Shown here: positions 50,943 through 58,720 of the stretch, piece by piece
Position numbering within the stretch: position 1 is the first letter of the stretch
Layout of the letters: every line of letters begins with the position of its first letter
Made by a program: the position numbers and the translations under genes
The notes under the pieces: model-generated
The model's input: only the letters and a program-made list of their open reading frames with translations
Databases searched by the model: none
What the model was told of the DNA's origin: nothing
Origin: an uncultured Fibrobacter sp.
GTDB taxonomy: Bacteria; Fibrobacterota; Fibrobacteria; Fibrobacterales; Fibrobacteraceae
Length of the DNA: 64,000 nucleotides
Assembly (NCBI GenBank): GCA_946414075.1
Contig: CAMKNA010000006.1
Location: forward strand, 26,615-90,614
Direction of reading: 5' to 3'

Positions 50943-53441
50943 ATGGAAAAAACCTCTTATTCGGTGACAAAATCCTTTGCCCTATTGTTTTTTTTAGTGG
51001 GCATGAGCCAGTCCTTTGCTGCATGGGATGGAACTGCCAAGGCAAAACCGTCGAAAGAGACCATAGGCAACGCGGAATACTTCCTTATCGAAACGGAGGC
51101 GAACCTGGCTTGGTTCCGGGATTCCGTGAATACGAATTATGGTACGATTAAAATAAACGCCATGCTCATGTCGAACCTTGATATGGGACACAAGCTATTT
51201 GTCCCCATCGCTGCGGGTTCCGACAGCACGCGATTTGGTGGCATTTTTGATGGAAACGGATTTACCATCTCGAACCTTTATTTCAATTCGGAAGAACTGG
51301 GAGAGATTCCCAATGAATTTTGCCCTTCGAAAAAACCGAAATGCAATGCGCAGAATGTAGGCTTTATTGGCGCCCTTGGAGGCGGCGGTGTCGTTAAGAA
51401 CTTGAACCTGGAGAATGTGGATATTTTGGCTTCCACCAACAGGGGAGAATCTGGTGCAGAGAGCAACCCGGTCTCTGTAGGACCTGTCGTAGCCTTCCAG
51501 AAGGAGAACGCCACCGTTGAAGGGTGCTTTGTCACCGGGAATATCCTTACGAGTGGTATGGGAAATGGTATCGGCGGTCTCGTGGGCAATGCCTGGTCTG
51601 GAAAAATTACAAACAGCTTGAGCACGGTCAGTGTTCGTGTGAGCGGTGACGACTCCTATGTGGGCGGAATTGTCGGGCTTGTGCGTAAATCGGGCACGGT
51701 CACTGTCGAGGCTTGTGCATACGATGGGAATATCATCATCAATAGTGGAAACGGGACAGCGGGCGGAATTGTCGGGTCTCTTGAACAGGGCAACCTGTCG
51801 GTTTCTAGAACCTATTACGGAACACGCATTAATGTCGAAGATGGTGTGGGAAAGCAGGCGGATGACGCGGATTATGACGGAACGATTACGGGTAAAAGAA
51901 ATCTCAATACGGATGCTGTTGTCTGTGATCTGAATGGCGGCCAGTGGGTGGAAGCTGATGCGTCCTGTTCTAAGGATGGACTGTGGAGTGTCGGTGTTTC
52001 TCACATAGCCCTCCATGGGGTGTCTGTAGATGCCAACGGAGATGTTGTCTACGAGATACTTTTCGATGCCAACGAAGGGGCGTTTGCAAGCGGAGCCAAG
52101 AACACCAAGTTCCTCAAGGCGGGAGACTTGATTACTGCCGACGAGATATCCACCCCTGTCCATGGCGACACCGTCTTTGGCGGCTGGGCGTTGACTGCCG
52201 ATGCGGCGGAGCCTACCGAAAACTTTGGAACTGTAAGCGGGCCGAAGACGATTTTTGCCTACTGGAAAACCATGTATGAAATTACCTTCGATGCCACGGA
52301 CAATGGAGCCTTTGTCTATGATGAACAAACAAAGTCGACCATAAAGAAAAAACTGGTAGCTGCCGGCGAGACAATCGATGTGGATGGAATTGGGATACCG
52401 GAGTATGATGACGATGGAGGACCTGCTTATTTCTTTGCTGGTTGGCGTGAGTCAGTAGGAGATGAACAGCCCTTGAGCAATCTGGGAACGGCTTCGGGCC
52501 CCGCTACATTCTATGCGCTTTGGGTCGAGGCTCCCACATATGTGGTGACCTTCAATACCCGCGGGTTCGGTACCACCGTAGCCTATGTCCAGGAAAACGC
52601 GCAGAATGATCAGACTGTGGCCTCTCCGGAAAATCCCGTTGCCGAAGGCCGTGAATTTGTAGGCTGGTTCGAAAGCGAAGACGCCGACGAGTCATTTGAC
52701 TTCACCACGCCCATAAGGGGTAATCTGGAGCTTTATGCCAAGTGGACTCCCGTGGATTATGATATTACATACGAATTGGACGGCGGAAACAATAATTCGG
52801 GCAATCCGGACTCCTACAACATCGAGAGTGCAGATATCAAGCTGAAAATTCCCACAAAGAAGGGATTCTCATTCGATGGCTGGTACTATGATGCCGGCTT
52901 CACCAATACGGCGACCCAGATTTCAAAGGGTTCTAGCGGTGCCAAGAAGTTCTATGCAAAATGGACTCCGCGGCTGTTCACCATCACCTATATGGCGGGA
53001 AGCTATGGCGCGGAAGTTGTACCGGCGGAATACAAGGCATACGGCGATACGATAACGCTGAGGGGGGCGGTATATACCCGTGCAGGTTATATCCAGAAAG
53101 GCTGGGCCAAAACAAATGGTGGCAAGAAGTACTTTGAACTGGACGCCAAGTATGGTGCCAACGCGTCTTTGGAACTCTATCCCTATTGGGAAGCTGATCC
53201 AACATCTATTCGCTACGGGGAGACGAAGCGTCTGAGCTCCTTCTCTGTGGCTGTTCAGGGCCGAGCTCTGGATATCTGCGGTGCAGTGAAGGAAGACTCC
53301 AAGTGGGCTGTTTACGACATGCAGGGTGGCCTGATTGCCCAGGGCGTCGTACGCAATGCGCCAAGTCGGGTTCAAATCCAGAAATCCGGAAACTATGTTG
53401 TCCGCATGGGCGGCCAGTTCCGGATGGTGCGTGTCCGTTAG
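50943..53441 (+). CDS. Large surface protein with GLUG and InlB-type repeats
   Basis: This 832-residue secreted protein has a signal peptide of about 22 residues. A GLUG-like beta-helix region lies at about 70-300 (GGIFDGNGFTISNLYF, VGFIGALGGGGVVKNLNLENVDI, GIGGLVGNAWSGKITNSLS, GGIVGSLEQGNL). Then come several InlB B-repeat/Listeria-Bacteroides units at about 365-760 (FGGWALTADA, FAGWRESVGD, FVGWFESEDADESFDFTTPIRGNLELYAKW, FDGWYYDAGF). The last 60 residues form a beta tail ending in basic residues (VYDMQGGLIAQGVV, YVVRMGGQFRMVRVR), like a C-terminal sorting domain. It is probably an adhesin or cell-surface structural protein. Its end overlaps the convergent BASS gene by 4 nt. Confidence 0.85.
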   Translation: MEKTSYSVTKSFALLFFLVGMSQSFAAWDGTAKAKPSKETIGNAEYFLIETEANLAWFRDSVNTNYGTIKINAMLMSNLDMGHKLFVPIAAGSDSTRFGGIFDGNGFTISNLYFNSEELGEIPNEFCPSKKPKCNAQNVGFIGALGGGGVVKNLNLENVDILASTNRGESGAESNPVSVGPVVAFQKENATVEGCFVTGNILTSGMGNGIGGLVGNAWSGKITNSLSTVSVRVSGDDSYVGGIVGLVRKSGTVTVEACAYDGNIIINSGNGTAGGIVGSLEQGNLSVSRTYYGTRINVEDGVGKQADDADYDGTITGKRNLNTDAVVCDLNGGQWVEADASCSKDGLWSVGVSHIALHGVSVDANGDVVYEILFDANEGAFASGAKNTKFLKAGDLITADEISTPVHGDTVFGGWALTADAAEPTENFGTVSGPKTIFAYWKTMYEITFDATDNGAFVYDEQTKSTIKKKLVAAGETIDVDGIGIPEYDDDGGPAYFFAGWRESVGDEQPLSNLGTASGPATFYALWVEAPTYVVTFNTRGFGTTVAYVQENAQNDQTVASPENPVAEGREFVGWFESEDADESFDFTTPIRGNLELYAKWTPVDYDITYELDGGNNNSGNPDSYNIESADIKLKIPTKKGFSFDGWYYDAGFTNTATQISKGSSGAKKFYAKWTPRLFTITYMAGSYGAEVVPAEYKAYGDTITLRGAVYTRAGYIQKGWAKTNGGKKYFELDAKYGANASLELYPYWEADPTSIRYGETKRLSSFSVAVQGRALDICGAVKEDSKWAVYDMQGGLIAQGVVRNAPSRVQIQKSGNYVVRMGGQFRMVRVR

Positions 53442-54328
53442 GATTTTTTACGGCTCATCCAACTGAGCACCAGGTTCTGCCAGACTACATAGCAGGTGGG
53501 GGCAAGCGCCACCACCGGGCCTGCGTATAGCGTGGAAATCCATATGACCAGCGTGGTGTTCTTCTGTCCCATGCTCTGGGAGCCTTCGATTGGCCTGCGG
53601 TTCCTTTCGCAGAACCAGCCAAGCCAGAACAGTAAAATGCAAAGCGCCAAGGAGATTCCCCCCATCCAGGGGAGTTTTCCGCTATTCCATAAATCCCAGA
53701 ATCCCATTGCGCGAATGTCGAAGCTTGCCTTGGACAGGATGACGAACACGGAGAAGGTCCACACCACCATGGTGTACTTCTGGAACTTTGCCGCCTTGTC
53801 GGCAAGTTCTGGGTAAAAGGCCCTAAGCCCGAGCGCAAAGGCCAGCGGGATGCTGATGATGGGCTGGATGGAATTGAAAATCTTCAGGGCGATTTCGGAA
53901 AGGCTCGCGTCGGCTCCGGTCAGGTAGCCAAAAATCAGCGGGATGGAGAAGCAGGCAATCAGGTTCCCGCTCAGGAAAATTTTCAGGGCAAGGCTTGCCG
54001 AACCGCCCAGCATCTTGGCCATGGCCGGAGCCGCATTTGCAGGCGGGCACAGCGCAATGATGGCGCCTCCCAAAAGAACTTCCCGCGGCAGCCCGAAGGC
54101 AGTGACCGCCGCCCATAAGAGTCCGATAAGAATCAGGCTCACGACAAAGGCGCGAATCTCGATCTTGAAGGTGTAGCCGTGGGTTTGCGGCGGGATTTTT
54201 GTCACGAAGGTGAGGAACATCATGATTCCGATAAGAAACGGCATCAGGGGTGACAAAAAATGCGCCTGCGGAAACAGAATTCCGAGTAATATGGCGATCG
54301 GCATCAAGATGGCGCGCAAGTTCTTCAT
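53438..54328 (-). CDS. Bile acid:sodium symporter (BASS) family transporter
   Basis: This 296-residue protein has about nine transmembrane helices and fits the BASS/SBF superfamily: FLIGIMMFLTFVTKIPP, LLGGAIIALCPPANAAPAMAKMLGGSASLALKIFLSGNLIACFSIPLIF and IPLAFALGLRAFYP. Members import organic anions with sodium, and the substrate here cannot be read. The start lacks a Shine-Dalgarno but follows an exact TACATTTG box by 8 nt. It is divergent from ktrB and convergent with the GLUG/InlB-repeat protein. Confidence 0.83.
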   Translation of the reverse strand: MKNLRAILMPIAILLGILFPQAHFLSPLMPFLIGIMMFLTFVTKIPPQTHGYTFKIEIRAFVVSLILIGLLWAAVTAFGLPREVLLGGAIIALCPPANAAPAMAKMLGGSASLALKIFLSGNLIACFSIPLIFGYLTGADASLSEIALKIFNSIQPIISIPLAFALGLRAFYPELADKAAKFQKYTMVVWTFSVFVILSKASFDIRAMGFWDLWNSGKLPWMGGISLALCILLFWLGWFCERNRRPIEGSQSMGQKNTTLVIWISTLYAGPVVALAPTCYVVWQNLVLSWMSRKKS

Positions 54329-54336
54329 AACGGTCC

Positions 54337-54344
54337 CAAATGTA
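54337..54344 (-). promoter_or_regulatory. TACATTTG -7 box of the BASS gene
   Basis: An exact TAnnTTTG match on the minus strand, 8 nt before the start codon at 54328. Together with the plus-strand box at 54371 it makes a compact divergent promoter pair. Confidence 0.5.
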
Positions 54345-54370
54345 GAAACTTAGGGGTCAGGTAGTATTGC

Positions 54371-54378
54371 TATATTTG
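54371..54378 (+). promoter_or_regulatory. TATATTTG -7 box of ktrB, five bases before start
   Basis: An exact TAnnTTTG match that ends 5 nt before the ATG at 54384 with no ribosome site, implying a leaderless mRNA. Confidence 0.55.
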
Positions 54379-54383
54379 CGGTC

Positions 54384-55778
54384 ATGTTGCGCTCCAAGTA
54401 CCAGGGCTCCCGTTTTACCGAGAGTCCCGTATTCAAGAAGAAGCAGAATAACCCCATTACCCTGGTGGTACTGGGTTACCTTTTGCTTATTGTAGCGGGT
54501 GCGGTTCTTTTGTTCTTGCCTGTTTCCCTAAACCGACCGATTACCTTTTTAGAGGCCCTTTTTACTGCGACTTCGGCGGTATGCGTGACTGGGCTTTCCG
54601 TGCTAGATATTAGCAGTACCTTCTCCCACTTTGGGGACTGGGTGTTGCTGGTGTTGATGCAGCTGGGCGGGCTTGGAATTATGACGGTGTCAACCACCTT
54701 GATTTTGCTTGCGGGAATGCACCCGGGCTTTAACCATCAGTCCGTTCTGCTTTCGGCGTTTTCCCAGGAGGGAAACATCGACCCGTCGAAAATCCTGAAG
54801 GCGGTGCTGCCCTTTACCTTCATTCTGGAGCTGGTGGGAGCCGTTGTCTATTTTACCCAGTTCTCGGGTGCGACTCTTTACGACCGTGTTTTTGTTTCGG
54901 TATTCCAGGCGGTCAGTTCCTTCTGCAATGTGGGCTTTACGCTTTTCCCGGATTCCCTGGTGCAGTTCCAGCTGAACCCCTTGGTAAACCTGTCCACCTG
55001 TGTGCTTGCCCTGGCGGGGGGCTTTGGCTTTTTGGCGGTGACGGAACTGCAGTACCTGTTCGACTTCAAACAACACAAGGTACGCAAGATTTCGCTCCAT
55101 ACCCACATCGCTACCATCGGTACCCTGTTTGTGGTGGTGGCCAGTGTGCTGGTATTCTGCCTTACGGAATGGAGCAATGCCCTTGGTGACTTGAGCGTTG
55201 GCCAGAAGTTGGAAACCACCCTGTTCATGGCCTTTACCAGCCGTACGGCGGGGCTCAACACGGTAGATGTGTCGGGTCTTTGCGCCAGTTCCCTGTTCTT
55301 CTTTATCGTCATCATGTTTATCGGTGCGAACCCCGGAAGCTGCGGCGGTGGCGTCAAGGTGACCACGGCGGCGGTAATCGGACTTTTGGGTTTCAACCGC
55401 TTGCTTGGGCGCGAAAAGACCCAGGTTCTTGGACGAACCATTCCCGAAACTACCGTTGATAAGGCCGTGCGGATTTTCATTGTGGCTATCGTGGTCATAG
55501 TGCTTGCGACCCTGCTGCTCCTGTGTACCGAAATTCCCGGCGGGGTTTCTGGCGCCGGACAGTCGTCCTTCCTGAAGGTCCTGTTCGAGGTGGTGAGCGC
55601 CTACAGTACCTGTGGACTTTCCATGGGGCTTACCGGTGAACTTTCCACTGTGGGCCGTGTGGTGATTTGCTGTGTGATGTTCATTGGCCGTATGGGACCT
55701 CTCTTCTTAATCTCTGCTGTGGCAGGACGGGTCCAGAATACTACCTGGTTTGCCGAAGAAGACATCATGGTGGGCTAA
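54384..55778 (+). CDS. ktrB: Potassium uptake protein, TrkH/KtrB family
   Basis: This 464-residue channel-like K+ transporter has the four P-loop filters of the Trk/Ktr family: TSAVCVTGLSVLD, SSFCNVGFTLF, TSRTAGLNTVD and SAYSTCGLSMG, with the GANPGSCGGGVKVTT segment of the third repeat. About ten transmembrane helices fit the KtrB size. It imports K+ with the regulator encoded next (ktrA, 18 nt away). It is preceded by a -7 box 5 nt before its start. Its length is nearer to KtrB than to enterobacterial TrkH. Confidence 0.92.
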   Translation: MLRSKYQGSRFTESPVFKKKQNNPITLVVLGYLLLIVAGAVLLFLPVSLNRPITFLEALFTATSAVCVTGLSVLDISSTFSHFGDWVLLVLMQLGGLGIMTVSTTLILLAGMHPGFNHQSVLLSAFSQEGNIDPSKILKAVLPFTFILELVGAVVYFTQFSGATLYDRVFVSVFQAVSSFCNVGFTLFPDSLVQFQLNPLVNLSTCVLALAGGFGFLAVTELQYLFDFKQHKVRKISLHTHIATIGTLFVVVASVLVFCLTEWSNALGDLSVGQKLETTLFMAFTSRTAGLNTVDVSGLCASSLFFFIVIMFIGANPGSCGGGVKVTTAAVIGLLGFNRLLGREKTQVLGRTIPETTVDKAVRIFIVAIVVIVLATLLLLCTEIPGGVSGAGQSSFLKVLFEVVSAYSTCGLSMGLTGELSTVGRVVICCVMFIGRMGPLFLISAVAGRVQNTTWFAEEDIMVG

Positions 55779-55796
55779 TTTACTACATTACTCCAT

Positions 55797-56453
55797 ATGG
55801 CTTCTAAACAGTTTGTTATTATCGGACTCGGGAACTCGGCCATTTTCTTGGCCAAGCACCTGACATCTTTGGGTCACGATGTGATGGTCATTGACTGCCA
55901 CCCCGACAAGGTGCAGGACATTTCCAGCTCCGTATCCCAGGCTATTGTGGCTGACAGTACCCGAATCAAACAGCTTTCGTCTATCCCCCTGAACAAGGCG
56001 GATTCCGTGATCGTGTGTATCGGCGAAAACCTGCAGGCTTCGCTCCTTACGGTGCTGAACCTGAAGGAGCTTGGAGTTAAGCATATCATTGCCAAGTCTA
56101 GTAGTGCCGCCCATACGAGCATTCTCGAAAAGCTTGGCGTCTCGGACATTTTCCACCCCGAAAGGGACTCCGCCATCAGCCTTGCCGAGCGGCTCAACCG
56201 CCCCAACATGCTGGACTTTCTGCCTTTTATGGAAGGGTTCTCCATTATCGAGATTGTTTGCCCCGAGAAGTTCCAGGGCAAGACACTTAAGGATTTGTCC
56301 TTGACCCACAAGTACGGCATCCAGGTTATCGCCATCCGCGACCCGCTGGAATCCGTACCCAAGATCGGTAACATCGCCGACTATGTGCTCAAGGAAAACG
56401 ATGTGCTGTTCCTGATAGGCCCCAACGAGGCTCTGGACAGTTTCAAGGCTTAA
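55797..56453 (+). CDS. ktrA: Potassium uptake regulatory subunit, TrkA/KtrA family
   Basis: This 218-residue cytoplasmic protein has an N-terminal RCK nucleotide-binding domain (FVIIGLGNSAIFLAKHLTSLGHDVMVIDCHPDKV, with the GxGxxxxxxA fold and an acidic ribose ligand) and a C-terminal TrkA_C domain from about 140 (GFSIIEIVCPEKFQGKTLKDLSLTHKYGIQVIAI). This single-RCK size fits KtrA rather than the two-RCK TrkA. It gates KtrB in response to nucleotides. It is co-transcribed with ktrB. Confidence 0.92.
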   Translation: MASKQFVIIGLGNSAIFLAKHLTSLGHDVMVIDCHPDKVQDISSSVSQAIVADSTRIKQLSSIPLNKADSVIVCIGENLQASLLTVLNLKELGVKHIIAKSSSAAHTSILEKLGVSDIFHPERDSAISLAERLNRPNMLDFLPFMEGFSIIEIVCPEKFQGKTLKDLSLTHKYGIQVIAIRDPLESVPKIGNIADYVLKENDVLFLIGPNEALDSFKA

Positions 56454-56516
56454 ACGCGGGCATAGCGCCGAAGTTTCACACATCAGCCCCGCCTAGGAGC
56501 GGAGAGGAGACACAGT

Positions 56517-57074
56517 ATGAAAGTATGGGTTTGTAAGGTTTGCGGCTACGTGCACATGGGACCGGAAGCCCCGGATGAATGCCCCCAGTGCAAGGCTCCC
56601 AAGAGCAAGTTCTTCGAGAAGGTGGAACAGAGCGCTGGCGGCAAGATTGTCTGGGCCGACGAACACAAGATTGGCGTTGCCCAGGGCTTGGACGCCGAGG
56701 TGGTCCAGCAGCTGCGGCAGGACTTTACGGGAGAATGTACCGAGGTAGGCATGTACCTGGCCATGAGCCGCCAGGCAGACCGCGAAGGTTACCCCGAAGT
56801 GGCCGAGGCCTACAAGCGTATCGCCTTTGAAGAGGCCGAACACGCCGCCAAGTTCGCCGAACTGCTGGGCGAGGTGGTCTACCCCGATACCAAGAAGAAC
56901 CTGGAACTCCGCGTGGCTGCTGAAGCCGGTGCCACCGAAGGCAAGCTCGCCCTGGCCAAGCGCGCCAAGGAACTGGGCTACGACGCCATTCATGACACTG
57001 TCCACGAGATGTGCAAGGACGAGGCCCGTCACGGCTCCGCCTTCCAGGGCTTGCTGGGCCGTTACTTCAAGTAG
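56517..57074 (+). CDS. rbr: Reverse rubrerythrin
   Basis: This 185-residue protein has an N-terminal rubredoxin domain ([11 protein letters not shown] and CPQCKAP, the four Cys iron ligands) followed by a ferritin-like diiron domain with EAEH and EARH iron-binding helices. This order is the reverse of classical rubrerythrin, as in clostridial revRbr. These proteins reduce hydrogen peroxide and oxygen with electrons from NADH-linked partners and protect anaerobes. It has a good ribosome site (GGAGAGGAG) and its own downstream terminator. Confidence 0.92.
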   Translation: MKVWVCKVCGYVHMGPEAPDECPQCKAPKSKFFEKVEQSAGGKIVWADEHKIGVAQGLDAEVVQQLRQDFTGECTEVGMYLAMSRQADREGYPEVAEAYKRIAFEEAEHAAKFAELLGEVVYPDTKKNLELRVAAEAGATEGKLALAKRAKELGYDAIHDTVHEMCKDEARHGSAFQGLLGRYFK

Positions 57075-57096
57075 TGGAAATTCCCGAAAAAAAATT

Positions 57097-57124
57097 AGAA
57101 CGCAGGACCGAAATCCTGCGTTCT
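57097..57124. terminator. Bidirectional intrinsic terminator between rbr and nuoA
   Basis: AGAACGCAGGA pairs perfectly with TCCTGCGTTCT around a 6-nt loop. The plus side ends TTATTTG and the minus side continues AATTTTTTTT, so it serves both converging genes. Confidence 0.88.
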
Positions 57125-57151
57125 TTATTTGAGATAGAATACTCTAGAAGC

Positions 57152-57544
57152 CTAGTCCTTAAGAGTGGCCCAGTCCAGGACGCCCTTGCGGAACACATAG
57201 AGGTAGCCTGCTTCCAGGATAACCAAGAAGCCCAGAAGCACCAGCAGGAGTTCCCAACCGCCGGCCAGGAACTGCACGGCCCAGGGGTACAGGAACGCCA
57301 CTTCCAGGTCGAACACCAGGAACAACATGGCCACCAGGTAGTACTTGACGGGGTAGCGCTCGCCGGCGGTACCCGAGACATGGGCCAAACCGCATTCGTA
57401 GGATGTTCCCTTGATAGCGGTATCCTTGATTTTGCCCGGGTGCAAGAACCAGTTGGCCAGTAAAAGGGCCGTGGGGATGCAAACCGCCATGATGACCAGG
57501 ATGGTCACGGCGAAAGTGGTGTCAAAAACCTCTACATTGCTCAT
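57152..57544 (-). CDS. nuoA: NADH-quinone oxidoreductase subunit A (stand-alone)
   Basis: This 130-residue protein has three transmembrane helices and the NuoA signature TSYECGLAHVSGTAGERYPVKYYLVAMLFLVFDLEVAFLYPWA, including the Cys and the FDxE acidic segment in LVFDLEVAF. NuoA normally leads a nuoA-N operon, but here no nuoB or other subunit follows within the window, because the gene ends next to the rbr terminator. The start has no Shine-Dalgarno and a TATCTTTT box lies 7 nt upstream. Confidence 0.9.
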   Translation of the reverse strand: MSNVEVFDTTFAVTILVIMAVCIPTALLLANWFLHPGKIKDTAIKGTSYECGLAHVSGTAGERYPVKYYLVAMLFLVFDLEVAFLYPWAVQFLAGGWELLLVLLGFLVILEAGYLYVFRKGVLDWATLKD

Positions 57545-57594
57545 AATGACGAAAAGATAGTATAATTTTACATGCTTTTTGGCTTTCAGGAGAT

Positions 57595-57602
57595 TATATT
57601 TA
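57595..57602 (+). promoter_or_regulatory. TATATTTA -7 box, four bases before start
   Basis: TATATTTA differs from TAnnTTTG only at the last base and ends 4 nt before the ATG at 57607, with no ribosome site. Confidence 0.4.
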
Positions 57603-57606
57603 GGTT

Positions 57607-58542
57607 ATGAGTGCATTGAAAACATGGATTCTGTTTGTTGGTGTATCGTTTCTGCTCGCCGCCTGTTCTGACGACAGTAGCCCCACGGCGAAAGTCAATG
57701 ATGATATCGGTGAAGATATTGTTGAGGATAGCGGAAGTTCGGGGGCTTCTGGCAAGAAGGGGTCTTCTGGGTCGCAAAAGCCGACTTCTGCAGAAACAAT
57801 TGTCATTAACAACGGCAAGGATACTATCTATGTGGCTGATGCGGAAGGCAGCCTTTATTACAGTGATGGTGTTTTTTGCTGGACGGAAGGATGCGAGGCT
57901 AACTTCGTAAGCAGTTCTTCCAAGGGTGCCTCTGGCAAATCTTCCAGTTCCAAGGGCAAGTCCAGTTCTTCGACAAAGGTCTCCAGCTCGTCTGTCAAGT
58001 CTTCGTCTTCGGCGGTTCCTCCTACCGTGACGGACAAGGAAATGACTGATAACCGCGACAAGAACAAGTACAAGATTGAGAAGATTGGCGATGTCACTTG
58101 GATGACCGAGAATCTCCGTTTCAAGCCGTCGTCGGGAACATACTGCGATGCGACGGTGGAGGTGACCAAGCCTGGTCCTGGCGAAGAGACGCAGACGGTG
58201 AATGTTTGCGAACAGTTTGGAATGTTCTACATATCGCAATCAGCTGGTAGTTCCGCTTGCCCCCCTGGATGGCGTCTCCCCACGCAAGGCGAGGCTGATG
58301 CGGCTTGGGATGCTAAAATGAGTGGCGAACACCCAGATGACAAATGGTGGACCTTAGGTGGACGATTTGATCTGGAAGAGAAGAAGTATGGCAAGAATGG
58401 ATCTGAAGGCCGTCTTTGGGTTCAGACTTCCGGTGGGAAAAACAGTATGCAGATCATGTACTTTGGAAGTTGGTCCAAGGAATATTTGAGCGCAGATGCG
58501 GGCAAGAGGGCGTTTAACGTACGCTGCGTGACTACGAACTAG
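57607..58542 (+). CDS. Lipoprotein with Fibrobacter major paralogous domain (copy 4)
   Basis: This 311-residue lipoprotein has lipobox LAAC (Cys20), an Asp/Glu/Ser-rich region, and a Ser/Lys linker (SSSKGKSSSSTKVSSSS) at about 100-135. The C-terminal Fibrobacter paralogous domain follows: DNRDKNKYKIEKIGDVTWMTENLRF, ACPPGWRLPTQGEADAAW, then a shortened end with FNVRCVTTN. It is more diverged than copies 1-3 at 15.7-19.9 kb. Function unknown. It stands alone with its own terminator. Confidence 0.85.
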   Translation: MSALKTWILFVGVSFLLAACSDDSSPTAKVNDDIGEDIVEDSGSSGASGKKGSSGSQKPTSAETIVINNGKDTIYVADAEGSLYYSDGVFCWTEGCEANFVSSSSKGASGKSSSSKGKSSSSTKVSSSSVKSSSSAVPPTVTDKEMTDNRDKNKYKIEKIGDVTWMTENLRFKPSSGTYCDATVEVTKPGPGEETQTVNVCEQFGMFYISQSAGSSACPPGWRLPTQGEADAAWDAKMSGEHPDDKWWTLGGRFDLEEKKYGKNGSEGRLWVQTSGGKNSMQIMYFGSWSKEYLSADAGKRAFNVRCVTTN

Positions 58543-58579
58543 CCCGTTCCTGTTTCTCAATTTATCACGCTCCCCTTGA

Positions 58580-58616
58580 AGAGCCTGCCCCGGACTAGTT
58601 CCGAGGCTTTTCTTTT
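58580..58616 (+). terminator. Intrinsic terminator after lipoprotein copy 4
   Basis: AGCCT with CGG pairs with CCG and AGGCT around an ACTAGTT loop (one side has extra bases), followed by TTTTCTTTT. It stops transcription before the metY promoter. Confidence 0.7.
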
Positions 58617-58638
58617 ATGCGGCGACACTAAGGTGTTT

Positions 58639-58656
58639 TATGCAAATATATGCATA
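58639..58656. promoter_or_regulatory. Near-palindrome upstream of the metY promoter (candidate operator)
   Basis: TATGCAAATATATGCATA is a near-perfect inverted repeat with TATGCA arms, 6 nt before the -33 element. Such a position suits a transcription factor. No factor can be named. Confidence 0.35.
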
Positions 58657-58662
58657 AACGCA

Positions 58663-58694
58663 TTGACAAGGTGCGGGGCCTTTTGCTATATTTG
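58663..58694 (+). promoter_or_regulatory. FCB-type promoter of metY
   Basis: TTG at 58663-58665 is followed after 21 nt by TATATTTG at 58687-58694, an exact -7 box. The ATG is 26 nt downstream with AGAGG as ribosome site. Confidence 0.65.
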
Positions 58695-58720
58695 AAACCG
58701 ATAACAAATAAGAGGCAAAA

